The notes beneath the pieces were generated by a model. That model had not been told where the DNA came from. It did not search any database and was given only the letters and a program-made list of their open reading frames with translations. The translations under genes were made by a program, and so were the position numbers. From CAYLLD01 sp964425135 (GTDB lineage: Bacteria; Pseudomonadota; Alphaproteobacteria; Rhodobacterales; Rhodobacteraceae), in NCBI GenBank assembly GCA_964425135.1, contig CAYRKW010000057.1:1-20910 (forward strand): a DNA stretch of 20,910 bases, read 5' to 3'. This document shows positions 14,362-20,910 of this stretch, one piece after another; the stretch's first letter is position 1, and the number at the start of each line of letters is the position of its first letter.

Positions 14362-15027
14362 ATGAGCCTGCGAGAAATTGACCTGTCCACCACGCCGACC
14401 AGTGACGACATAGCACAGCTTCGCCTTGGCGATATCGTCTACCTCACCGGTCTTATGTATACGGCGCGCGAGGGTGTTTATATGCGCGCGCTTGAGGATA
14501 AGGCGAATATTCCGATGGAGCTGCCCGCCCATTCGGCAGCGAATTTCCACTGCTCACCGGCAGCGCGCATCAATGAGGACGGCTCGTTCGATATGGGTGC
14601 GGTGACGGCGACCGCGAGTTTCCGGTTTGCAAAGTGGTTGCCCGAATGGATGGCAAATACCGGTGCCAAACTGATTGTCGGCAAAGGCGGGATGTCGTCC
14701 AAAGACTATAAGGAATATTTTGTTCCGAACGGCGCGGTGTATTTGTCGACCGTTGGTTACGGTACTGGCGCGCTTTTAGGGCGGGGCGTCGAGACTGTCG
14801 AAGCGGTCCATTGGAACGAGGAACTGGGTCTCGCGCAGGCTATGTGGGTGATCAAGTGCAATCGCATGGGGCCGTTCATCGTTGCCTCTGACTTAAACGG
14901 CGATTGCCTTTTCGAGCGAGAGAACGCGAAAATCTCTGGCAATATCGAGCGGCTTTATGAGGGGACGAAACCGGCGACGCTCAAGCGGTACGGCGAGAGC
15001 GATGATCGCACCGATGAGGTGATCTGA
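14362..15027 (+). CDS. Class I fumarase/tartrate-dehydratase-like hydro-lyase, beta subunit
   Basis: This 221-residue protein is the beta partner (TtdB / fumarase C-terminal domain). The family pattern LTTP..(E/D)DI..L..GD.V.LSG...TARD is seen as STTPTSDDIAQLRLGDIVYLTGLMYTARE (10-37), and GKGGM is at 107-111. The usual AHKR after TARD is replaced by VYMRA, another change near the active site. I chose ATG 14362 because AGGAGGG lies seven bases upstream; the frame is open further 5' but that part overlaps the alpha gene and has no family match. An 85-base gap separates it from alpha. It converges on lysR with only 12 bases between the stops. Confidence 0.87.
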   Translation: MSLREIDLSTTPTSDDIAQLRLGDIVYLTGLMYTAREGVYMRALEDKANIPMELPAHSAANFHCSPAARINEDGSFDMGAVTATASFRFAKWLPEWMANTGAKLIVGKGGMSSKDYKEYFVPNGAVYLSTVGYGTGALLGRGVETVEAVHWNEELGLAQAMWVIKCNRMGPFIVASDLNGDCLFERENAKISGNIERLYEGTKPATLKRYGESDDRTDEVI

Positions 15028-15039
15028 GCATGCGCGCAC

Positions 15040-15933
15040 TCACGGGATGGGACGTAGTTTACCGATCTTAACCGACTCGAGCAGTGCTGCTTCGAACTCG
15101 TCAATCATCCGGCCTCGAATGGTGTCCTTGCGCGAGATCAGCCCCATGCGGCGGACTGGACCATCGGCGCCCAGGGGAAGGTTTTTGAGCGAAATGGCAC
15201 CGTGGTTTGCCACTGCGAGCTTAGGCATGATCGACACGCCCAAATTGCAGTAAACGAGACTGGTGATCGCCTCGGTTCCCTCCAGTTCCATCGAGTCGTT
15301 GACCACGATATCGCGCTCTTGCAGCCAGTTTTCGATGATCGCGCCTGTAACGCCGCTTCGTGAGACGCGTATGAACGGCTCGGTCTGTAAAATCTCAAAC
15401 GGATCGTTGCTTTTCACCTGATCGGATGCAACGAGTTGAAACGGCTCTTGCGCGATATCTTCCCAATCCACCGCGAGCGGCAGCACATTGGGGCGCGCGA
15501 CGATGGCGGCATCCAACTCGTTTTTCTCAACCTCAGACATCAAGATCGGGGTGAGCGCGGGGGAGACGAGAACTTGCAGATCGGGAAATCTCGCTTTCAG
15601 GATGGAAATGGCCAGCGGGACCATGCCGGTCATATGGGTGGGCAGGGCGCCGATCCGCAGCTCGCCGCTCAGCCAGCCTTCGCCAATGACGCTGGGCACG
15701 ATATTTTCGTAATTCTGGACCACCTCGCGCGCTCTGGCTACAAGCTCTCTGCCAACTGGCGTTAGCTTTGGCGTGCGTTTGCTGCGATCAAATAACGCAA
15801 CGCCCCAGTCTGCTTCGAGAGCTTTCATTTGCTGAGACACTGCCGCATGAGTCACAAAAACCGCTTCAGCCGCGCGGCTGAAGGATTTGTGATCGGCGAC
15901 GGCGATCAGCGTTTTGAGTGTGCGAATGGTCAT
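15040..15933 (-). CDS. LysR-type transcriptional regulator
   Basis: This 297-residue protein has a winged helix-turn-helix at residues 1-60 (LIAVADHKSFSRAAEAVFVTH, then AAVSQQMKALEADWGVALFDR) and a two-lobe effector domain from about 90 (SGELRIGALPTHMTGMVPLAI) to the end. The start is ATG 15933; an in-frame TTG lies two codons upstream. It is divergent from the dehydrogenase-TRAP operon across a 113-base spacer, the classic position for control of that operon, and converges on the hydro-lyase genes. The effector is unknown but is likely the TRAP substrate or a metabolite of it. I could not pick out a confident T-N11-A binding site in the spacer. Confidence 0.92.
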   Translation of the reverse strand: MTIRTLKTLIAVADHKSFSRAAEAVFVTHAAVSQQMKALEADWGVALFDRSKRTPKLTPVGRELVARAREVVQNYENIVPSVIGEGWLSGELRIGALPTHMTGMVPLAISILKARFPDLQVLVSPALTPILMSEVEKNELDAAIVARPNVLPLAVDWEDIAQEPFQLVASDQVKSNDPFEILQTEPFIRVSRSGVTGAIIENWLQERDIVVNDSMELEGTEAITSLVYCNLGVSIMPKLAVANHGAISLKNLPLGADGPVRRMGLISRKDTIRGRMIDEFEAALLESVKIGKLRPIP

Positions 15934-16046
15934 TGGCAAACCGTTATAAGCATTAAAAAACCTTACACAAAAGGTGACGAAATCCCACTGAATAAAGCAA
16001 TAGTAACGACTTAGCGATGAACAGCTGGGTCACTTAGGGACGTTTC

Positions 16047-16931
16047 ATGGCGAGAATTGGATTTGTCGGCTTAGGTCAAATGGGCAATGCGATGAGCCGA
16101 AATCTCATGGCAGGCGGACATGAAGTCTGTGCTTTTGACGTTAAGGCCGATGCCGTTCAGGCGGTTGTCAACCATGGAGCGATTGCGGCAACTTCCGGCA
16201 AAGAGGCCGCTATGAACGCTGAGGTTGTGTTCACGATGTTGCCGGTTGGTGAGATTGTGGAGCGTGCGGTTTTTGGTGCTGACGGTATCGTGGAAGGCCT
16301 GTCCGGCGACGCGATTTTGGTCGATATGAGCACGATCCTGCCCGATGAAACGCGTGCGATCGGCGCGCAGCTTGCCGAGCGTGGGTTTGCGATGGTCGAT
16401 GCGCCGGTTGGGCGCACATCGGCACATGCTATCACCGGCAAGTCCACCTTTATGGTCGGCGGCGCGGCAGAAGATGTGGAGCGCGTTCGCCCGTTTCTGG
16501 ATTGCATGGGCGAGATGGTCACGCATTGCGGGCCGCTGGGCGCAGGTTCTGTTGCCAAACTGGTCAATAACTACATCTCCGCTGTCTCGAACCTGACGAC
16601 AGCGGAAGGGATGGCTTTGGGGCTTTCTGCGGGAATTGATCAGGACATTCTCGTGGACGTCATCTCGCAAACCCCGGCGGGAAACGGTCACATAAAGACG
16701 ACCTGGCCTGCCAAAGCACTGGCGAATGATCCCTCACCGGACTTTATGCTCGATCTTGCGCGAAAAGACCTGCGTCTTGCGCTTTCCGCAGCGTCTTCGG
16801 CGAAAATTCCGCTTGCAACCGGTGGCGTTGCGCATGAAATTTACAATATCGCCAGCGCTTCGGGCCATGGCAAGGATGACTGGAGCACTGGGATCTATCA
16901 AACGCTGAAAAGGCTCGCAAATCTTGAGTGA
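16047..16931 (+). CDS. YihU-like beta-hydroxyacid dehydrogenase (sulfolactaldehyde reductase subfamily)
   Basis: This 294-residue NAD(P)-dependent dehydrogenase has the cofactor motif FVGLGQMG (6-13) and catalytic K171 (AKLVNNY). Its substrate loop is DAPVGRTSAHAITGK, not the DAPVSGG of tartronate-semialdehyde and 3-hydroxyisobutyrate enzymes. From memory, E. coli YihU has the same GRTSANAITG loop, NNYMS and TAAGKGHF..SWP motifs, and numbering: R123, N174 and S178, reported to hold the sulfonate of 3-sulfolactaldehyde, are all present here. It may therefore interconvert sulfolactaldehyde and dihydroxypropanesulfonate, or act on a similarly charged semialdehyde. It is first in an operon with the TRAP genes and divergent from lysR. 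It is clearly different from the ltnD paralogue in this window. Confidence 0.85.
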   Translation: MARIGFVGLGQMGNAMSRNLMAGGHEVCAFDVKADAVQAVVNHGAIAATSGKEAAMNAEVVFTMLPVGEIVERAVFGADGIVEGLSGDAILVDMSTILPDETRAIGAQLAERGFAMVDAPVGRTSAHAITGKSTFMVGGAAEDVERVRPFLDCMGEMVTHCGPLGAGSVAKLVNNYISAVSNLTTAEGMALGLSAGIDQDILVDVISQTPAGNGHIKTTWPAKALANDPSPDFMLDLARKDLRLALSAASSAKIPLATGGVAHEIYNIASASGHGKDDWSTGIYQTLKRLANLE

Positions 16932-16984
16932 ATAAGGCTATAATCGAACGAAAAAATATACCAACACCAACCAGGAGGAAAACA

Positions 16985-18217
16985 ATGGGAATTTATGATC
17001 GGATCAAGGGGGTCTCACGTCGGGACTTCTTCAAGATCGCCGGTACGTATGGCATGAGCTCGACGCTTCTTGCCGCCGGTACAGTAGGTGGTGCCATGAC
17101 GGCAGCCAACCTCGCCAAAGCGGCGGAGTCTGCCTACAATCGTCGCTATGCCAAAGAAGCCAAGTTCAATCTGAAATTTGGCGCAGCCGGCTTCAATCAG
17201 GAGAACCTTCTGATCGAACGCGCGGGTTGTCTTGAGTTCGTTCGCGACCTCGAAGAGCGTACAGACGGTGAAATCCGTATTGAGTTCATCGGCAACAACC
17301 AGATTTGTGGTCAGCTGTCTTGCGTTGAAAAAGCGCAGCAAGGCATCGTTGATCTCTATGCGGCCTCGACCCAAAACTCTGCGGGTGGTGCGCCATATCT
17401 GAACGTGCTCGACTACGCCTACATGTTCCGTAGCCGTGCTGACCAGTATCACTTCATGTACTCGCCAGAGTCTCAGCGTATCCTGCGTGATCCGTTTGAG
17501 AAAATGCACGGTCTGAAGTTCCTGTTCACACATGCTGAACTTCGCGGTATCCAGCTTGGTCTTTCCTGGGAAGACAAAGACACCGTGACATCGGTTGAGC
17601 AGCTCGCAGGCACCAAGAACCGCGTCACAGGCACGCAGCTTGGCCGCATCGCGATGCAGGCTCTGAACCTGAATCCGGTTCCGGTTGCATGGGAAGAAAC
17701 ACTCGATGGTCTGAAGCAAGGACTTATTGACGGCGCGGAAACATGGGCGTCGGCTGTGGCATATGCCAACATGTCGCCTGTTGTGTCTCAGTGTGTCGAT
17801 CTGCGCTTCTTCTGTGGCACAGAGCATACAGCAATGTCCGCTGCCAGCTTCGACAAGCTTGATGGCGTGTTGCAGGATGCGGTTATGGAAGCGTCCTATC
17901 TCACACAGGTCCATGTTCAGGCTGCAAACGAAGCCGCGCTTGTGAACACTGTTGGTTTCTCGCACCCACATCAGGGTCCGGACACAATCTTTGCGAAAAA
18001 CAACGTTCGTGTTGCGGCACTGTCCGATGCAGAGATCAAGAAAGCCGAAGAAATGTGTTCGCCAGAATTCCAGCCCGCACTGTGGGAAGAATGGCGCGAG
18101 CGGATCAACGGTTGGGCCGGTGGCATCGACACCTATCAGGACATCTACAACGAAGTGCGCACCAACCCGCACACGTTGGCAGAGAATGTCGAGCCACGCC
18201 GCTGGTGGAAAGGCTAA
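16985..18217 (+). CDS. dctP: TRAP transporter substrate-binding protein (DctP family)
   Basis: This 410-residue periplasmic binding protein should capture the substrate for the DctQM permease. The N-terminus has an excellent Tat motif, SRRDFFKIAG (11-20), a hydrophobic stretch, and a likely cleavage near residue 46 (AKA-AES). Family landmarks are the central Arg (R213, NRVTGT), which usually binds a carboxylate, and LNPVPVAWEETLDGLKQGLIDGAE (228-251). ATG 16985 has AGGAGG six bases upstream; an open frame upstream of it overlaps the dehydrogenase end and is not needed. A TATAAT at 16939-16944 may give extra transcription of this gene. The substrate is unknown; the neighbours suggest a small organic or sulfonic acid. 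Tat export is less usual than Sec for this family. Confidence 0.92.
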   Translation: MGIYDRIKGVSRRDFFKIAGTYGMSSTLLAAGTVGGAMTAANLAKAAESAYNRRYAKEAKFNLKFGAAGFNQENLLIERAGCLEFVRDLEERTDGEIRIEFIGNNQICGQLSCVEKAQQGIVDLYAASTQNSAGGAPYLNVLDYAYMFRSRADQYHFMYSPESQRILRDPFEKMHGLKFLFTHAELRGIQLGLSWEDKDTVTSVEQLAGTKNRVTGTQLGRIAMQALNLNPVPVAWEETLDGLKQGLIDGAETWASAVAYANMSPVVSQCVDLRFFCGTEHTAMSAASFDKLDGVLQDAVMEASYLTQVHVQAANEAALVNTVGFSHPHQGPDTIFAKNNVRVAALSDAEIKKAEEMCSPEFQPALWEEWRERINGWAGGIDTYQDIYNEVRTNPHTLAENVEPRRWWKG

Positions 18218-18237
18218 TTGCCTGAATAACCTAAAGA

Positions 18238-18266
18238 GCTGGTCCCGTTCGCGGGGCCAGCATTTT
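18238..18266 (+). terminator. Stem-loop between dctP and dctQ
   Basis: GCTGGTCCCG and CGGGGCCAGC pair over 10 positions (one G-U) around a TTCG loop, followed by ATTTT. This could be an attenuating terminator or a 3' stabiliser that keeps dctP mRNA in excess over the permease genes, a usual need for binding proteins. Confidence 0.65.
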
Positions 18267-18310
18267 CATGTGCGACACACACAAGAAGCGCACAATCGAG
18301 GAGGGGTCGT

Positions 18311-18979
18311 TTGTCCTACTTTCAAGACATAAGCGCGATTATCTCGGCCGTTTTTTCGCAGGACGCTTGGGCGCTCAGAAATGCGATGAAAAGCGAAGCC
18401 ACGTGGATTCTCGGAATACTGATCGCTCTGATCGGTGGCTGGGGCATAGCCATGATTTACAAGCGCGTTCCCTGGCTCGACCGACATCTCGAACGGACCT
18501 TTATGGTGTTCAGCTATCTGGCGATTGCGCTGATTATCTTCTGGGGTGTTGTGGATCGCTTCGTGTTTTCCAATCAGCAGCCCTGGTCAACCACGATCCC
18601 GCCATTGCTGTTCATGATCATGGCGTGGTTCGGTGCGACCTATAACGTGCGTCTGCGCTCACATCTGAGTTTTTCCGAATTTCGCTCGCGCATGGGTCGC
18701 GGAGCGCAATTTGCCTGTTTGTGCCTCGACAACTTTTTGTGGATGGCATTTTCGGTCATCGTCATTGTGACAACCGCCCGCGCTGCTGCCCTGTCGGCAT
18801 CGAACTTCCAGATTGTGCTGGGGACGGACAACGTGATGCAGTGGTGGTTCCTTGCGACCGCCCCGTTTGCCTTCCTTCTGATGGCCGCGCGTGTCATCGA
18901 GAACTTTCTCGAAGACCGCGTAAATTATCGCGAAGGCAATGAGCTTATCAAACAAGCTGTTATCGGAGGTGGTGACTAA
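18311..18979 (+). CDS. dctQ: TRAP transporter small permease subunit (DctQ)
   Basis: This 222-residue protein has about four to five hydrophobic helices (about 33-50, 63-85, 98-108, 138-158 and 175-197). It has the DctQ-like central FxxxxLxxFVxDRxxxF-type region (WGVVDRFVFSNQQPWS) and RSHLSFSEFRSRM after the second helix pair. The start is TTG at 18311, supported by GAGGAGGGG four bases upstream. The stop overlaps the dctM start (TAATG). It pairs with the large subunit to form the sodium-driven permease. The call relies on size, topology and its position between dctP and dctM. Confidence 0.85.
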   Translation: MSYFQDISAIISAVFSQDAWALRNAMKSEATWILGILIALIGGWGIAMIYKRVPWLDRHLERTFMVFSYLAIALIIFWGVVDRFVFSNQQPWSTTIPPLLFMIMAWFGATYNVRLRSHLSFSEFRSRMGRGAQFACLCLDNFLWMAFSVIVIVTTARAAALSASNFQIVLGTDNVMQWWFLATAPFAFLLMAARVIENFLEDRVNYREGNELIKQAVIGGGD

Positions 18980-20337
18980 TGACGGACGGTACATTCATCA
19001 CGCTTATCTCCATCGGTGCGACCTTTCTGTTCATGCTGGGCGTACCTGTGTTTCTCGTGATCTCTTCCTGGGTGGTCGGGTGCTCTTATGTGCTTGGCCT
19101 GACGCTCGACAATATGGGTGCAGAGCTGTTGAACGTGTTCAACAAGGGCTTTGCGCTTTTGGCGATGCCGCTCTTTATTCTGACAGGGGATTTGATCAAT
19201 AAATCCGGCATTGCGCGGCGATTATCCGATTTCGCCTATGCGTGCCTTGGCTGGATCAGAGGCGGTCTGGCAATGGCATCGCTGGGCGCTTGCGGCCTTT
19301 TCGCAGCGATCTCAGGATCAAACTCGGCGACAACGGCGACCATCGGCTCGATGTTGCATCCGGAGATGGTCAAGGGCGGCTATGACGAACGCTTTTCGGC
19401 GGCAACCGCTGCTGCGGGCGGGACCGTGGGGATCATCATCCCGCCGTCGATCATCTTCATTGTTTACGGCTTTTTGCTGAACCTACCGATCTCTGATCTG
19501 TTCGTTGCTGGCATTATCCCCGGCGCATTGATGGTGTTCGGCATGCAGTTTGCCTGCTGGATTATCTGCCGCGCCAATGGCTGGGGTCATCTGATCCAGT
19601 TGAAACTCAACCGCGTCTTGAAAACCGCCTTTGGCGCTTGGCTTGGTTTCTTCGCAATCGGGCTGGTTCTTTGGGGCATTTACACTGGTAAGTTCTCCCC
19701 AACCGAGGCTGCCGGTGTAACGGTCGGATTTTGTATCATTGCCGGGCTTCTAAGCTGGATCGCAAACAAAGTCCTGAACATGGATATGGCTCGCGAATGG
19801 CACGAGAAATCCTACGCCGAAATGCTGGTGGTTGAGGGCTTCACGTTCAAGGATATCCCGGGCATCACGATGCGTTCGGCGCAGATCACGGGTGTGCTTG
19901 CACCACTGATCGCGATATCGGTTGTCATGCAGCAGATCCTGTCACTGCTTGGCGCGCAGGTGGTTATCACAGACTTTCTGACGTCGATGGGTGGCTATTA
20001 CCCGGTTTTGTTCGCCGCCATGGCGATTGTCTTTGTGTCCGGTATGGTGCTTGAATCGCTGCCGGTGACAATCATCCTGGCACCAATCCTGGCACCGATT
20101 GCGGCGAGCGTTGGGGTCGATCCGATCCACTTCGCGGTGATCTTCCTTGTCGGGGCGTCGATCGGTTTCATCACGCCGCCCTATGGCTTGAACCTCTATG
20201 TCGCATCCGGGGTGACCGGGGTGCCGTATTTCAGATTGCTGCGATACACTTTTGTGTATCTGATTGCGCTGATCTCGGTGTGGTTCCTCGTCGCCTTGAC
20301 GCCGGATCTGGCCTTGTTCTTGCTCCCTGAGCGGTAG
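18979..20337 (+). CDS. dctM: TRAP transporter large permease subunit (DctM)
   Basis: This 452-residue integral membrane protein has about 12 helices and is the ion-coupled transport channel of the TRAP system. Family motifs seen are ALLAMPLFILTGDLINKSGIA (54-74), GLFAAISGSNSATTATIGSMLHPEM (101-125), AATAAAGGTVGIIIPPSI (135-152) and IGFITPPYGLNLYVASG near residues 395-411. The length is close to the usual 425-450, with a slightly longer central cytoplasmic loop (about 268-295). The ATG overlaps the dctQ stop. A strong terminator follows. It shares an operon with the YihU-like dehydrogenase, dctP and dctQ. Confidence 0.94.
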   Translation: MTDGTFITLISIGATFLFMLGVPVFLVISSWVVGCSYVLGLTLDNMGAELLNVFNKGFALLAMPLFILTGDLINKSGIARRLSDFAYACLGWIRGGLAMASLGACGLFAAISGSNSATTATIGSMLHPEMVKGGYDERFSAATAAAGGTVGIIIPPSIIFIVYGFLLNLPISDLFVAGIIPGALMVFGMQFACWIICRANGWGHLIQLKLNRVLKTAFGAWLGFFAIGLVLWGIYTGKFSPTEAAGVTVGFCIIAGLLSWIANKVLNMDMAREWHEKSYAEMLVVEGFTFKDIPGITMRSAQITGVLAPLIAISVVMQQILSLLGAQVVITDFLTSMGGYYPVLFAAMAIVFVSGMVLESLPVTIILAPILAPIAASVGVDPIHFAVIFLVGASIGFITPPYGLNLYVASGVTGVPYFRLLRYTFVYLIALISVWFLVALTPDLALFLLPER

Positions 20338-20362
20338 GCCAACCGGATAGCAGCGTTAAAAC

Positions 20363-20394
20363 AAAACCCGCCCGTGATCGCAGGGCGGGTTTTT
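20363..20394. terminator. Strong bidirectional rho-independent terminator
   Basis: AAAACCCGCCC (20363-20373) and GGGCGGGTTTT (20383-20393) form a perfect 11-base stem around a 9-base loop, with a T-run on the plus strand and a matching T-rich run on the minus strand. It separates dctM from the convergent aminomethyltransferase gene and can serve both. Confidence 0.9.
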
Positions 20395-20428
20395 CTTTTG
20401 TCAGTTATGGCCGGCGCGACTAAGCGCT

Positions 20429-20910
20429 TCAAGCGCGCGCTTTTTCGCGTTTGGGATCGAGGAAGGGAAGGGCCACCACGCGAGCGGGGAGACGTTTCAT
20501 GTGGCTGTCGAGTTTGCCGACTTCCAGTTGGGTCCCAATGTCGGAATTTTCGATAGCCACCCGCGCCATCGCAATCGCATGGCCGAAATGTGGGGAGACA
20601 CAGCCGCTGGTGATCACACCAACCTGTTCGCGGCCGATGAAAAGTCCGTCCCCATGATTGGGGGCCTCGTTCCCTGACAAATGAAGTCCAACGAGCTTGC
20701 GGCGCGGTGCGGAGGCGTTTCGTTCAAGTGCCGCGCGGCCCAGAAAATCGGCTTTCTTGAAATCAACGGCAAAGCTCAGCCCGGATTCCATCGCATCGCT
20801 GTCGGGTCCAAACTCTGCCCCGGCGATCATCAGCCCCGCTTCGATGCGCAGCATGTTGAGCGCATCACCGCCCATTGGGGTGAGCCCATGTGGCTCGCCC
20901 GCCTCCATCA
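20429..20910 (-). CDS. GcvT-family aminomethyltransferase, C-terminal part (runs off window)
   Basis: Only the last 160 or so residues are present; the 5' part lies beyond the right edge. Visible features are GLTPMGGDALNMLRIEAGL, the FGPDSDAMESGLSFAVDF segment, FLGRAALE and the C-terminal barrel domain (KLVGLHLSG, GVITSGCVSPHFGHAIAMARV), which match tetrahydrofolate-dependent aminomethyltransferases such as GcvT. Related proteins demethylate dimethylglycine, sarcosine or DMSP, so the exact substrate is open; a glycine-cleavage T protein is the simplest reading. The stop is at 20429, 35 bases from the shared terminator. Confidence 0.82.
   Translation of the reverse strand, partial: MEAGEPHGLTPMGGDALNMLRIEAGLMIAGAEFGPDSDAMESGLSFAVDFKKADFLGRAALERNASAPRRKLVGLHLSGNEAPNHGDGLFIGREQVGVITSGCVSPHFGHAIAMARVAIENSDIGTQLEVGKLDSHMKRLPARVVALPFLDPKREKARA

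Noticed and set aside
15934..16046. LysR binding box (T-N11-A) in the lysR-dehydrogenase spacer
   Set aside because: Several weak matches and a repeated ACTTAG are present, but none forms a convincing dyad, so no site is reported.
17015..18172. Long minus-strand open frame (385 codons) opposite dctP
   Set aside because: Antisense shadow of a clear TRAP binding protein; no motif and no ribosome binding site context.
1..20910. Mobile element, prophage, CRISPR or defence system
   Set aside because: No transposase, integrase, repeat-spacer array, terminal repeats or nuclease-type genes were found. All genes fit metabolism, transport or signalling.

Overview
The window looks like chromosomal DNA of a marine-type alphaproteobacterium, most likely Rhodobacteraceae (Roseobacter group). 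I infer this from the GC-rich codon use, the many GTG/TTG starts, tightly overlapping ATGA gene junctions, a DctPQM TRAP transporter, a symporter-type sensor kinase and an otn/ltn acid-sugar operon. The lineage is inferred from style and gene content; there is no rRNA or phylogenetic marker. I see no tRNA, rRNA, insertion sequence, phage gene or CRISPR array.

Layout. (1) 1-295 has no convincing gene. (2) 296-1264 holds two related small proteins with twin-arginine-like N-termini, encoded tail to tail with a 133-bp antisense overlap, plus a small membrane protein. Both paralogues have a promoter-like element that would start transcription at, or within a base or so of, the ATG, which suggests leaderless mRNAs. 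(3) 1447-2792 holds a 3-mercaptopyruvate sulfurtransferase (sseA) converging on a VOC/glyoxalase-fold protein. (4) 2864-6137 is a three-gene, ATGA-coupled signalling operon: a single-domain response regulator, a small two-helix membrane protein and a sodium:solute-symporter/histidine-kinase hybrid. (5) 6216-9795 (minus) is ltnD-otnK-otnC-otnI, the four-carbon acid-sugar (threonate/erythronate type) route to dihydroxyacetone phosphate.

(6) 10098-20337 is the unusual part. Divergent from ltnD, an overlapping operon encodes a succinate dehydrogenase/fumarate reductase-like complex (Fe-S subunit, two small membrane anchors, flavoprotein), followed by the alpha and beta subunits of a class I fumarase/tartrate-dehydratase-like Fe-S hydro-lyase. 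A LysR regulator gene converges on these. Divergent from lysR, a second operon encodes a beta-hydroxyacid dehydrogenase that closely resembles sulfolactaldehyde reductase YihU, and a complete TRAP transporter (Tat-exported DctP, DctQ, DctM), ending in a strong bidirectional terminator. (7) The 3' part of a GcvT-type aminomethyltransferase runs off the right edge on the minus strand.

How they may work together (inference): the TRAP system imports a small acid, possibly a substituted C4 dicarboxylate or a C3 sulfonate. A quinone-linked flavoprotein complex forms or reduces its double bond, the Fe-S hydro-lyase adds or removes water, and the dehydrogenase handles the hydroxy/aldehyde step. The flavoprotein has Cys where covalent SDH/FRD enzymes carry the FAD-linking His, and a changed substrate loop. 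The hydro-lyase keeps its cluster cysteines but has divergent substrate loops. The dehydrogenase keeps the residues reported to bind sulfonate in YihU. Together these argue against ordinary TCA-cycle enzymes and make this the best candidate for an undescribed catabolic system in the window.
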